Below, in pieces: positions 38,676 through 52,754 of a DNA stretch of 64,000 bases. Location of the stretch: the NCBI RefSeq assembly GCF_964340395.1, contig NC_135557.1, positions 4,318,216 to 4,382,215 on the forward strand, read 5' to 3'. The number at the start of each line of letters is the position of its first letter. Position 1 is the stretch's first letter. The notes beneath the pieces are model-generated. The model was not told the origin of the DNA, made no database searches, and saw only the letters and a program-made list of their open reading frames with translations. A program made the translations under genes and the position numbers. The DNA comes from Glandiceps talaboti (Eukaryota; Hemichordata; Enteropneusta; Spengelidae).

Positions 38676-41600
38676 GGAACACCCGAGATGAATAGCAAGA
38701 CCCAGGATTAATTACCAAGACCCAAGATGAATAGCAAGACCCAAGATGGATGGATATGTTTACCAATCTCAAGGCAAACGTAAGTTAATAATTGTCTCAT
38801 AAAGTGATTTTACCTGATATTTATTACTATTACACATTGGAACATTAGAAGTTAGAAACATTTGCTTTACCTATCACGACTGCAGCGTGTAGCAAAATTA
38901 GTATACATTACAATATCAATGAGTGCTATATATAAATTGCTAAACTATTTTGTTTTAATTCACTTTCATATGGAACACCCGAGATGAATAGCAAGACCCA
39001 AGATTAATTACCAAGACCCCAAGATGAAAAGGAAGACCCATGATGGATGGATGTGTTTACCAATCTCAAGGCAGACGTAAGTTAATAATTGTCTCATAAA
39101 GTGATTTTACCTGATATTAATTACTATTACACATTGGAACATTAGAAGTTAGAAACATTTGCTTTACCTATCACGACTGCAGCGTGTAGCAAAATTAGTA
39201 TACATTACAATATCAATGAGTGCTATATATAAATTGCTAAACTATTTTGTTTTAATTCACTTTCATATGGAACACCCGAGATGAATAGCAAGACCCAAGA
39301 TTAATTACCAAGACCCCAAGATGAAAAGGAAGACCCATGATGGATGGATGTGTTTACCAATCTCAAGGCAAACGTAAGTTAATAACTGTCTTTTTAAGTG
39401 ATTTTACCTGATATTAATTACTATTACACATTGGAACATTAGAAGTTAGAAACATTTGCTTTACCTATCACGACTGCAGCGTGTAGCAAAATTAGTATAC
39501 ATTACATTATCAATGAGTGCTATATATAAATTGCTAAACTATTTTGTTTTAATTCACTTTCATATGGAACATCCGAGATGAATAGCAAGACCCAAGATTA
39601 ATTACCAAGACCCAAGAAGAATAGGAAGACCCAAGATGGATGGATATGTTTACCAATCTCAAGGCAAACGTAAGTTAATGATTGTCTTTTTAAGTGATTT
39701 TACCTGATATTTATTACTATTACACATTGGAACATTAGAAGTTAGAAACATTTGCTTTACCTCTCACGACTGCAGCGTGTAGGAACATTAGAATACATTA
39801 CAATATTAATGAATGCTATATATAAATTGCTAAACTATTTTGTTTAATTCACTTTCATATGGAACACCCGAGATAATAGCAAGACCCAAGATTAATTACC
39901 AAGACCCAAGATGAATAGCAAGACCCAAGATGGATGAATGTGTTTACCAATCTCAAGGCAGACGTAAGTTAATAATTGTCTCATAAAGTGATTTTACCTG
40001 ATATTAATTAGTATTACACATTGGAACATTAGAAGTTAGAAACATTTGCTTTACCTATCACGACTGCAGCGTGTAGCAACATTAGTATACATTACAATAT
40101 CAATGAGTGCTATATATAAATTGCTAAACTATTTTGTTTTAATTCACTTTCATATGGAACACCCGAGATGAATAGCAAGACCCAAGATTAATTACCAAGA
40201 CCCAAGATGAAAAGGAAGACCCATGATGGATGGATGTGTTTACCAATCTCAAGGCAAACGTAAGTTAATAACTGTCTTTTTAAGTGATTTTACCTGATAT
40301 TAATTACTATTACACATTGGAACATTAGAAGTTAGAAACATTTGCTTTACCTATCACGACTGCAGCGTGTAGGAACATTAGAATACATTACAATATCAAT
40401 GAATGGTATATATAAATTGCTAAACTATTTTGTTTAATTCACTTTCATATGAAACACCCGAGATGAATAGCAAGACCCAAGATTAATTACCAAGACCCAA
40501 GATGAATAGCGAGACCCAAGATGGATGGATGTGTTTACCAATCTCAAGGCAGACGTAAGTTAATAATTGTCTCATAAAGTGATTTTACCTGATATTAATT
40601 AGTATTACACATTGGAACATTAGAAGTTAGAAACATTTGCTTTACCTATCACGACTGCAGCGTGTAGCAACATTAGAATACATTACAATATCATATTGAT
40701 AACATAAATTGCTAAACTATTTTGTTTTAATTCATTTCATATGGAACACCCGAGATGAATAGCAAGACCCAAGATTAATTACCGAGACCCAAGATGAATA
40801 GCAAGACCCAAGATGGATGGTTATGTTTACCAATCTCAAGGCAAACGTAAGTTAATAACTGTCTCATGAAGTGATTTTACCTGATATTAATTACTATTAC
40901 ACATTGGATCATTAGAAGTTAGAAACATTTGCTTTACCTCTCACGACTGCAGCGTGTAGCAACATTAGAATACATTACAATATCATATTGATAACATAAA
41001 TTGCTAAACTATTTTGTTTTAATTCACTTTCATATGGAACACCCGAGATGAATAGCAAGACCCAAGATTAATTACCGAGACCCAAGATGAATAGCAAGAC
41101 CCAAGATGGATGGTTATGTTTACCAATCTCAAGGCAAACGTAAGTTAATAACTGTCTCATGAAGTGATTTTACCTGATATTAATTACTATTACACATTGG
41201 ATCATTAGAAGTTAGAAACATTTGCTTTACCTCTCACGACTGCAGCGTGTAGCAACATTAGAATACATTACAATATCATATTGATAACATAAATTGCTAA
41301 ACTATTTTGTTTTAATTCACTTTCATATGGAACACCCGAGATGAATAGCAAGACCCAAGACTAATTACCAAGACCCAAGAAGAATAGGAAGACCCAAGAT
41401 GGATGGATATGTTTACCAATCTCAAGGCAAACGTAAGTTAATGATTGTCTTTTTAAGTTATTTTACCTGATATTAATTACTATTACACATTGGAACATTA
41501 GAAGTTAGAAACATTTGCTTTACCTATCACGACTGCAGCGTGTAGGAACATTAGAATACATTACAATATCAATGAATGCTATATATAAATTGCTAAACTA

Positions 41601-43110
41601 TTTTGTTTAATTCACTTTCATATGGAACACCCGAGATGAATAACAAGACCCAAGATTAATTACCAAGACCCAAGATGAATAGCAAGACCCAAGATGGATG
41701 GATGTGTTTACCAATCTCAAGGCAGACGTAAGTTAATAATTGTCTCATAAAGTGATTTTACCTGATATTAATTACTATTACACATTGGAACATTAGAAGT
41801 TAGAAACATTTGCTTTACCTATCACGACTGCAGCGTGTTGCAACATTAGAATACATTACAATATAATATTGATAACATAAATTGCTAAACTATTTTGTTT
41901 TAATTCACTTTCATATGGAACACCCGAGATGAATAGCAAGACCCAAGATTAATTACCAAGACCCAAGATGAAAAGGAAGACCCATGATGGATGGATGTGT
42001 TTACCAATCTCAAGGCAAACGTAAGTTAATAACTGTCTTTTTAAGTGATTTTACCTGATATTAATTATTATTACACATTGGAACATTAGAAGTTAGAAAC
42101 ATTTGCTTTACCTATCACGACTGCAGCGTGTAGGAACAATATAATACATTACAATATCAATGAATGCTATATATAAATTGCTAAACTATTTTGTTTAATT
42201 CACTTTCATATGGAACACCCGAGATGAATAGCAAGACCCAAGATTAATTACCAAGACCCAAGATGAATAGCAAGACCCAAGATGGATGGATGTGTTTACC
42301 AATCTCAAGGCAGACGTAAGTTAATAATTGTCTCAAAAAGTGATTTTACCTGATATTAATTACTATTACACATTGGAACATTAGAAGTTAGAAACATTTG
42401 CTTTACCTATCACGACTGCAGCGTGTAGCAACATTAGAATACATTACAATATCATATTGATAACATAAATTGCTAAACTATTTTGTTTTAATTCATTTCA
42501 TATGGAACACCCGAGATGAATAGCAAGACCCAAGATTAATTACCAAGACCCAAGATGAATAGCAAGATCCAAGATGGATGGATATGTTTACCAATCTCAA
42601 GGCAAACGTAAGTTAATAATTGTCTCATAAAGTGATTTTACCTGATATTTATTACTATTACACATTGGAACATTAGAAGTTAGAAACATTTGCTTTACCT
42701 CTCATGACTGCAGCGTGTAGGAACATTAGAATACATTACTATATCAATGAATGCTATATATAAATTGCTGAACTATTTTGTTTAATTCACTTTCATATGG
42801 AACACCCGAGATGAATAGCAAGACCCAAGATTAATTACCAAGACCCAAGATGAATAGCAAGACCCAAGATGGATGGATGTGTTTACCAATCTCAAGGCAG
42901 ACGTAAGTTAATAATTGTCTCATAAAGTGATTTTACCTGATATTAATTACTATTACACATTGGAACATTAGAAGTTAGAAACATTTGCTTTACCTATCAC
43001 GACTGCAGCGTGTAGCAAAATTAGTATACATTACAATATCAATGAGTGCTATATATAAATTGCTAAACTATTTTGTTTTAATTCACTTTCATATGGAACA
43101 CCCGAGATGA
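38446..43110. repeat. 15-monomer higher-order unit, copy B plus one monomer
   Basis: Adjacent copy of 34075-38445. The offset is 4379 bp up to about 41035 and 4672 bp from 41329 onward. The difference of 293 bp is the exactly duplicated monomer at 41036-41328. Confidence 0.9.
40743..41328. repeat. Perfect tandem duplication of one monomer
   Basis: Monomers 40743-41035 and 41036-41328 are both 293 bp and I see no difference between them. Both have TTACCGAGACCC, GGTTATGTTT, GTCTCATGAAGTG and TTGGATCATTAG. The equivalent monomer in copy A (near 36370-36660) shares these except that it has GTCTCATAAAGTG. Only the first copy is preceded by TTCATTTCATATGG; the second follows TTCACTTTCATATGG. Confidence 0.93.
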
Positions 43111-43114
43111 ATAG

Positions 43115-44880
43115 CAAGACCCAAGATTAATTACCAAGACCCCAAGATGAAAAGGAAGACCCATGATGGATGGATGTGTTTACCAATCTCAAGGCAAACG
43201 TAAGTCAATAACTGTCTTTTTAAGTGATTTTACCTGATATTAATTACTATTACACATTGAACATTAGAAGTTAGAAACATTTGCTTTACCTATCACGACT
43301 GCAGCGTGTAGCAACATTAGAATACATTACAATATCATATTGATAACATAAATTGCTAAACTATTTTGTTTAAATTCACTTTCATATGGAACATCCGAGA
43401 TGAATAGCAAGACCCAAGAAGAATAGGAAGACCCAAGATGGATGGATATGTTTACCAATCTCAAGGCAAACGTAAGTTAATGATTGTCTTTTTAAGTGAT
43501 TTTACCTGATATTTATTACTATTACACATTGGAACATTAGAAGTTAGAAACATTTGCTTTACCTCTCACGACTGCAGCGTGTAGGAACATTAGAATACAT
43601 TACAATATCAATGAATGCTATATATAAATTGCTAAACTATTTTGTTTAATTCACTTTCATATGGAACACCCGAGATAATAGCAAGACCCAAGATTAATTA
43701 CCAAGACCCAAGATGAATAGCAAGACCCAAGATGGATGAATGTGTTTACCAATCTCAAGGCAGACGTAAGTTAATAATTGTCTCATAAAGTGATTTTACC
43801 TGATATTAATTACTATTACACATTGGAACATTAGAAGTTAGAAACATTTGCTTTACCTCTCACGACTGCAGCGTGTAGGAACATTAGAATACATTACAAT
43901 ATCATATTGATAACATAAATTGCTAAACTATTTTGTTTTAATTCACTTTCATATGGAACACCCGAGATGAATAGCAAGACCCAAGATTAATTACCAAGAC
44001 CCAAGATGAAAAGGAAGACCCATGATGGATGGATGTGTTTACCAATCTCAAGGCAAACGTAAGTTAATAACTGTCTTTTTAAGTGATTTTACCTGATATT
44101 AATTATTATTACACATTGGAACATTAGAAGTTAGAAACATTTGCTTTACCTATCACGACTGCAGCGTGTAGGAACATTATAATACATTACAATATCAATG
44201 AATGCTATATATAAATTGCTAAACTATTTTGTTTAATTCACTTTCATATGGAACACCCGAGATGAATAGCAAGACCCAAGATTAATTACCAAGACCCAAG
44301 ATGAATAGCAAGACCCAAGATGGATGGATGTGTTTACCAATCTCAAGGCAGACGTAAGTTAATAATTGTCTCATAAAGTGATTTTACCTGATATTAATTA
44401 CTATTACACATTGGAACATTAGAAGTTAGAAACATTTGCTTTACCTATCACGACTGCAGCGTGTAGCAACATTAGAATACATTACTATATCAATGAATGC
44501 TATATATAAATTGCTGAACTATTTTGTTTAATTCACTTTCATATGGAACACCCGAGATGAATAGCAAGACCCAAGATTAATTACCAAGACCCAAGATGAA
44601 TAGCAAGACCCAAGATGGATGGATGTGTTTACCAATCTCAAGGCAGACGTAAGTTAATAATTGTCTCATAAAGTGATTTTACCTGATATTAATTACTATT
44701 ACACATTGGAACATTAGAAGTTAGAAACATTTGCTTTACCTATCACGACTGCAGCGTGTAGCAAAATTAGTATACATTACAATATCAATGAGTGCTATAT
44801 ATAAATTGCTAAACTATTTTGTTTTAATTCACTTTCATATGGAACACCCGAGATGAATAGCAAGACCCAAGATTAATTAC
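43115..44880. repeat. 6-monomer unit, copy 1 (shortened by 20 bp)
   Basis: Tags recur after 1746-1767 bp: ACCCCAAGATG (43138 and 44884), CACATTGAACATT (43253 and 45002) and CCGAGATAATAGC (about 43671 and 45438). The smaller first offset is explained by a 20-bp loss in the monomer at 43388. Confidence 0.82.
43388..43662. repeat. Short 275-bp monomer lacking one subrepeat
   Basis: After GATGAATAGCAAGACCCAA the sequence passes directly to GAAGAATAGGAAGACCC, so the 20-bp subunit that starts GATTAATTACC is missing. Otherwise it is a normal monomer of the GAAGAATAGG type. The counterpart six monomers later (45134) keeps all subunits. Confidence 0.92.
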
Positions 44881-46600
44881 CAAGACCCCAAGATGAAAAG
44901 GAAGACCCATGATGGATGGATGTGTTTACCAATCTCAAGGCAAACGTAAGTTAATAACTGTCTTTTTAAGTGATTTTACCTGATATTAATTACTATTACA
45001 CATTGAACATTAGAAGTTAGAAACATTTGCTTTACCTATCACGACTGCAGCGTGTAGCAACATTAGAATACATTACAATATCATATTGATAACATAAATT
45101 GCTAAACTATTTTGTTTTAATTCACTTTCATATGGAACACCCGAAATGAATAGCAAGACCCAAGATTAATTACCAAGACCCAAGAAGAATAGGAAGACCC
45201 AAGATGGATGGATATGTTTACCAATCTCAAGGCAAACGTAAGTTAATGATTGTCTTTTTTAACTGATTTTACCTGATATTTATTACTATTACACATTGGA
45301 ACATTAGAAGTTAGAAACATTTGCTTTACCTCTCACGACTGCAGCGTGTAGGAACATTAGAATACATTACAATATCAATGAATGCTATATATAAATTGCT
45401 AAACTATTTTGTTTAATTCACTTTCATATGGAACACCCGAGATAATAGCAAGACCCAAGATTAATTACCAAGACCCAAGATGAATAGCAAGACCCAAGAT
45501 GGATGAATGTGTTTACCAATCTCAAGGCAGACGTAAGTTAATAATTGTCTCATAAAGTGATTTTACCTGATATTAATTACTATTACACATTGGAACATTA
45601 GAAGTTAGAAACATTTGCTTTACCTCTCACGACTGCAGCGTGTAGGAACATTAGAATACATTACAATATCATATTGATAACATAAATTGCTAAACTATTT
45701 TGTTTTAATTCACTTTCATATGGAACACCCGAGATGAATAGCAAGACCCAAGATTAATTACCAAGACCCAAGATGAAAAGGAAGACCCATGATGGATGGA
45801 TGTGTTTACCAATCTCAAGGCAAACGTAAGTTAATAACTGTCTTTTTAAGTGATTTTACCTGATATTAATTACTATTACACATTGGAACATTAGAAGTTA
45901 GAAACATTTGCTTTACCTATCACGACTGCAGCGTGTAGCAACATTAGAATACATTACAATATCATATTGATAACATAAATTGCTAAACTATTTTGTTTAA
46001 TTCACTTTCATATGAAACACCCGAGATGAATAGCAAGACCCAAGATTAATTACCGAGACCCAAGATGAATAGCAAGACCCAAGATGGATGGATATGTTTA
46101 CCAATCTCAAGGCAAACGTAAGTTAATAACTGTCTCATAAAGTGATTTTACCTGATATTAATTACTATTACACATTGGAACATTAGAAGTTAGAAACATT
46201 TGCTTTACCTATCACGACTGCAGCGTGTAGGAACATTAGAATACATTACAATATCATATTGATAACATAAATTGCTAAACTATTTTGTTTTAATTCACCT
46301 TCATATGGAACACCCGAGATGAATAGCAAGACCCAAGACTAATTACCAAGACCCAAGAAGAATAGCAAGACCCAAGATGGATGGATATGTTTACCAATCT
46401 CAAGGCAAACGTAAGTTAATGATTGTCTTTTTAAGTTATTTTACCTGATGTTAATTACTATTACACATTGGAACATTAGAAGTTAGAAACATTTGCTTTA
46501 CCTATCACGACTGCAGCGTGTAGGAACATTAGAATACATTACAATATCAATGAATGCTATATATAAATTGCTAAACTATTTTGTTTAATTCACTTTCATA
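44881..46600. repeat. 6-monomer unit, copy 2
   Basis: Counterpart of 43115-44880 at about 1766 bp. The match is clear over the first three to four monomers and then becomes mosaic: GATGTTAATTAC near 46448 and TTCACCTTCATATGG near 46296 are private to this copy. The right boundary is uncertain. Confidence 0.65.
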
Positions 46601-47399
46601 TGGAACACCCGAGATGAATAGCAAGACCCAAGATTAATTACCAAGACCCAAGATGAATAGCAAGACCCAAGATGGATGGATGTGTTTACCAATCTCAAGG
46701 CAGACGTAAGTTAATAATTGTCTCATAAAGTGATTTTACCTGATATTAATTACTATTACACATTGGAACATTAGAAGTTAGAAACATTTGCTTTACCTAT
46801 CACGACTGCAGCGTGTAGCAACATTAGAATACATTACAATATAATATTGATAACATAAATTGCTAAACTATTTTGTTTTAATTCACTTTCATATGGAACA
46901 CCCGAGATGAATAGCAAGACCCAAGATTAATTACCAAGACCCAAGATGAAAAGGAAGACCCATGATGGATGGATGTGTTTACCAATCTCAAGGCAAACGT
47001 AAGTTAATAACTGTCTTTTTAAGTGATTTTACCTGATATTAATTATTATTACACATTGGAACATTAGAAGTTAGAAACATTTGCTTTACCTATCACGACT
47101 GCAGCGTGTAGGAACATTAGAATACATTACAATATCAATGAATGCTATATATAAATTGCTAAACTATTTTGTTTAATTCACTTTCATATGGAACACCCGA
47201 GATGAATAGCAAGACCCAAGATTAATTACCAAGACCCAAGATGAATAGGAAGACCCAAGATGGATGGATGTGTTTACCAATCTCAAGGCAGACGTAAGTT
47301 AATAATTGTCTCATAAAGTGATTTTACCTGATATTAATTACTATTACACATTGGAACATTAGAAGTTAGAAACATTTGCTTTACCTATCACGACTGCAG

Positions 47400-48930
47400 C
47401 GTGTAGCAACATTAGAATACATTACAATATCATATTGATAACATAAATTGCTAAACTATTTTGTTTTAATTCATTTCATATGGAACACCCGAGATGAATA
47501 GCAAGACCCAAGATTAATTACCGAGACCCAAGATGAATAGCAAGACCCAAGATGGATGGATATGTTTACCAATCTCAAGGCAAACGTAAGTTAATAACTG
47601 TCTTTTTAAGTAATTTTACCTGATATTAATTACTATTACACATTGGAACATTGGAAGTTAGAAACATTTGCTTTACCTATCACGACTGCAGCGTGTAGGA
47701 ACATTAGAAAACATTACAATATCAATGAATGCTATATATAAATTGCTAAACTATTTTGTTTAATTCACTTTCATATGGAACACCCGAGAGGAATAACAAG
47801 ACCCAAGATTAATTACCAAGACCCAAGATGAATAGCAAAACCCAAGATGGATGGATGTGTTTACCAATCTCAAGGCAGACGTAAGTTAATAATTGTCTCA
47901 TAAAGTGATTTTACCTGATATTAATTACTATTACACATTGGAACATGAGAAGTTAAAAACATTTGCTTTACCTATCACGACTGCAGCGTGTAGCAAAATT
48001 AGTATACATTACAATATCAATGAGTGCTATATATAAATTGCTAAACTATTTTGTTTTAATTCACTTTCATATGGAACACCCGAGATGAATAGCAAGACCC
48101 AAGATTAATTACCAAGACCCACGATTAATAGCAAGACCCAAGATGGATGGATATGTGTACCAATCTCAAGGCAAACGTAAGTTAATAATTGTCTCATAAA
48201 GTGATTTTACCTGATATTAATTACTATTACACATTGGATCATTAGAAGTTAGAAACATTTGCTTTACCTCTCACGACTGCAGCGTGTAGCAACATTATAA
48301 TACATTACAATATCATATTGATAACATAAATTGCTAAACTATTTTGTTTTAATTCACTTTCATATGGAACACCCGAGATGAATAGCAAGACCCAAGATTA
48401 ATTACCAAGACCCAAGATGAATAGCAAGACCCAAGATGGATGGATATGTTTACCAATCTCAAGGCAAACGTAAGTTAATAATTGTCTCATTAAGTGATTT
48501 TACCTGATATTTATTACTATTACACATTGGAACATTAGAAGTTAGAAACATTTGCTTTACCTCTCATGACTGCAGCGTGTAGGAACATTAGAATACATTA
48601 CAATATCAATGAATGCTATATATAAATTGCTAAACTATTTTGTTTAATTCACTTTCATATGGAACACCCGAGATGAATAGCAAGACCCAAGATTAATTAC
48701 CAAGACCCAAGATGAATAGCAAGACCCAAGATGGATGGATGTGTTTACCAATCTCAAGGCAGACGTAAGTTAATAATTGTCTCATAAAGTGATTTTACCT
48801 GATATTAATTACTATTACACATTGGAACATTAGAAGTTAGAAACATTTGCTTTACCTATCACGACTGCAGCGTGTAGCAACATTAGAATACATTACAATA
48901 TAATATTGATAACATAAATTGCTAAACTAT
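47400..48930. repeat. 5-monomer block repeated 11.18 kb downstream
   Basis: Tags GTAATTTTACC (near 47609), CATTGGAAGTTAG (near 47650), CCGAGAGGAATAACAAG (47785), GGAACATGAGAAG (near 47941), ACCCACGATTAATAGC (near 48118), GATATGTGTACC (near 48150) and GTCTCATTAAGTG (near 48484) recur in the same order at 58580-60110, offset 11180 bp (38 monomers). These tags are not seen elsewhere in the window. Confidence 0.88.
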
Positions 48931-51900
48931 TTTGTTTTAATTCACTTTCATATGGAACACCCGAGATGAATAGCAAGACCCAAGATTAATTACCAAGACC
49001 CAAGATGAAAAGGAAGACCCATGATGGATGGCTGTGTTTACCAATCTCAAGGCAAACGTAAGTTAATAACTGTCTTTTTAAGTGATTTTACCTGATATTA
49101 ATTATTATTACACATTGGAACACTAGAAGTTAGAAACATTTGCTTTACCTGTCACGACTGCAGCGTGTAGGAACATTATAATACATTACAATATCAATGA
49201 ATGCTATATATAAATTGCTAAACTATTTTGTTTAATTCACTTTCATATGGAACACCCGAGATGAATAGCAAGACCCAAGATTAATTACCAAGACCCAAGA
49301 TGAATAGCAAGACCCAAGATGGATGGATGTGTTTACCAATCTCAAGGCAGACGTAAGTTAATAATTGTCTCATAAAGTGATTTTACCTGATATTAATTAC
49401 TATTACACATTGGAACATTAGAAGTTAGAAACATTTGCTTTACCTGTCACGACTGCAGCGTGTAGCAACATTAGAATACATTACAATATCATATTGATAA
49501 CATAAATTGCTAAACTATTTTGTTTTACTTCACTTTCATATGGAACACCCGAGATGAATAGCAAGACCCAAGATTAATTACCAAGACCCAAGATGAATAG
49601 CAAGACCCAAGATGGATGGATATGTTTACCAATCTCAAGGCAAACGTAAGTTAATAATTGTCTCATAAAGTGATTTTACCTGATATTTATTACTATTACA
49701 CATTGGAACATTAGAAGTTAGAAACATTTGCTTTACCTCTCATGACTGCAGCGTGTAGGAACATTAGAATACATTACAATATCAATGAATGCTATATATA
49801 AATTGCTAAACTATTTTGTTTAATTCACTTTCATATGGAACACCCGAGATGAATAGCAAGACCCAAGATTAATTACCAAGACCCAAGATGAATAGCAAGA
49901 CCCAAGATGGATGGATGTGTTTACCAATCTCAAGGCAGACGTAAGTTAATAATTGTCTCATAAAGTGATTTTACCTGATATTAATTACTATTACACATTG
50001 GAACATTAGAAGTTAGAAACATTTGCTTTACCTATCACGACTGCAGCGTGTAGCACCATTAGTATACATTACAATATCAATGAGTGCTATATATAAATTG
50101 CTAAACTATTTTGTTTTAATTCACTTTCATATGGAACACCCGAGATGAATAGCAAGACCCAAGATTAATTACCAAGACCCAAGATGAAAAGGAAGACCCA
50201 TGATGGATGGCTGTGTTTACCAATCTCAAGGCAAACGTAAGTTAATGATTGTCTTTTTAAGTGATTTTACCTGATATTTATTACTATTACACATTGGAAC
50301 ATTAGAAGTTAGAAACATTTGCTTTACCTCTCACGACTGCAGCGTGTAGGAACATTAGAATACATTACAATATCAATGAATGCTATATATAAATTGCTAA
50401 ACTATTTTGTTTAATTCACTTTCATATGGAACACCCGAGATAATAGCAAGACCCAAGATTAATTACCAAGACCCAAGATGAATAGCAAGACCCAAGATGG
50501 ATGAATGTGTTTACCAATCTCAAGGCAGACGTAAGTTAATAATTGTCTCATAAAGTGATTTTACCTGATATTAATTACTATTACACATTGGAACATTAGA
50601 AGTTAGAAACATTTGCTTTACCTATCACGACTGCAGCGTGTAGCAACATTAGAATACATTACAATATAATATTGATAACATAAATTGCTAAACTATTTTG
50701 TTTTAATTCACTTTCATATGGAACACCCGAGATGAATAGCAAGACCCAAGATTAATTACCAAGACCCAAGATGAAAAGGAAGACCCATGATGGATGGCTG
50801 TGTTTACCAATCTCAAGGCAAACGTAAGTTAATAACTGTCTTTTTAAGTGATTTTACCTGATATTAATTATTATTACACATTGGAACACTAGAAGTTAGA
50901 AACATTTGCTTTACCTATCACGACTGCAGCGTGTAGGAACATTATAATACATTACAATATCAATGAATGCTATATATAAATTGCTAAACTATTTTGTTTA
51001 ATTCACTTTCATATGGAACACCCGAGATGAATAGCAAGACCCAAGATTAATTACCAAGACCCAAGATGAAAAGGAAGACCCAAGATGGATGGATGTGTTT
51101 ACCAATCTCAAGGCAGACGTAAGTTAATAATTGTCTCATAAAGTGATTTTACCTGATATTAATTACTATTACACATTGGAACATTAGAAGTTAGAAACAT
51201 TTGCTTTACCTGTCACGACTGCAGCGTGTAGCAAAATTAGTATACATTACAATATCAATGAGTGCTATATATAAATTGCTAAACTATTTTGTTTAATTCA
51301 CTTTCATATGGAACACCCGAGATGAATAGCAAGACCCAAGATTAATTACCAAGACCCAAGATGAAAAGGAAGACCCAAGATGGATGGATGTGTTTACCAA
51401 TCTCAAGGCAGACGTAAGTTAATAATTGTCTCATAAAGTGATTTTATCTGATATTAATTACTATTACACATTGGAACATTAGAAGTTAGAAACATTTGCT
51501 TTACCTATCACGACTGCAGCGTGTAGCAACATTAGAATACATTACAATATAATATTGATAACATAAATTGCTAAACTATTTTGTTTTAATTCACTTTCAT
51601 ATGGAACACCCGAGATGAATAGCAAGACCCAAGATTAATTACCAAGACCCAAGATGAAAAGGAAGACCCATGATGGATGGCTGTGTTTACCAATCTCAAG
51701 GCAAACGTAAGTTAATAACTGTCTTTTTAAGTGATTTTACCTGATATTAATTATTATTACACATTGGAACACTAGAAGTTAGAAACATTTGCTTTACCTG
51801 TCACGACTGCAGCGTGTAGGAACATTATAATACATTACAATATCAATGAATGCTATATATAAATTGCTAAACTATTTTGTTTAATTCACTTTCATATGGA

Positions 51901-52750
51901 ACACCCGAGATGAATAGCAAGACCCAAGATTAATTACCAAGACCCAAGATGAATAGCAAGACCCAAGATGGATGGATGTGTTTACCAATCTCAAGGCAGA
52001 CGTAAGTTAATAATTGTCTCATAAAGTGATTTTACCTGATATTAATTACTATTACACATTGGAACATTAGAAGTTAGAAACATTTGCTTTACCTGTCACG
52101 ACTGCAGCGTGTAGCAACATTAGAATACATTACAATATCATATTGATAACATAAATTGCTAAACTATTTTGTTTTACTTCACTTTCATATGGAACACCCG
52201 AGATGAATAGCAAGACCCAAGATTAATTACCAAGACCCAAGATGAATAGCAAGACCCAAGATGGATGGATAAGTTTACCAATCTCAAGGCAAACGTAAGT
52301 TAATAATTGTCTCATAAAGTGATTTTACCTGATATTTATTACTATTACACATTGGAACATTAGAAGTTAGAAACATTTGCTTTACCTCTCATGACTGCAG
52401 CGTGTAGGAACATTAGAATACATTACAATATCAATGAATGCTATATATAAATTGCTAAACTATTTTGTTTAATTCACTTTCATATGGAACACCCGAGATG
52501 AATAGCAAGACCCAAGATTAATTACCAAGACCCAAGATGAATAGCAAGACCCAAGATGGATGGATGTGTTTACCAATCTCAAGGCAGACGTAAGTTAATA
52601 ATTGTCTCATAAAGTGATTTTACCTGATATTAATTACTATTACACATTGGAACATTAGAAGTTAGAAACATTTGCTTTACCTATCACGACTGCAGCGTGT
52701 AGCAACATTAGAATACATTACAATATAATATTGATAACATAAATTGCTAA
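48930..52750. repeat. 13-monomer higher-order unit, copy 1 (3825 bp)
   Basis: It matches 52755-56520 at an offset of 3825 bp: GATGGCTGTG (49031 and 52856), TTTTACTTCAC (49523 and 53348; 52172 and 55997), GTAGCACCATTAG (50051 and 53876), CCGAGATAATAGC (near 50436 and 54261) and GGATAAGTTTACC (near 52267 and 56092). The GGCTGTG and ACTTCAC variants occur only to the right of about 49 kb, so this part of the array has its own recent history. Confidence 0.87.
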
Positions 52751-52754
52751 ACTA

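Noticed and set aside
34075-43110. Large duplications as pure assembly errors
   Set aside because: Copies carry private substitutions and one has an extra monomer, which simple duplication of contigs would not create; raw reads would still be needed to exclude it for the perfect monomer pair at 40743-41328.
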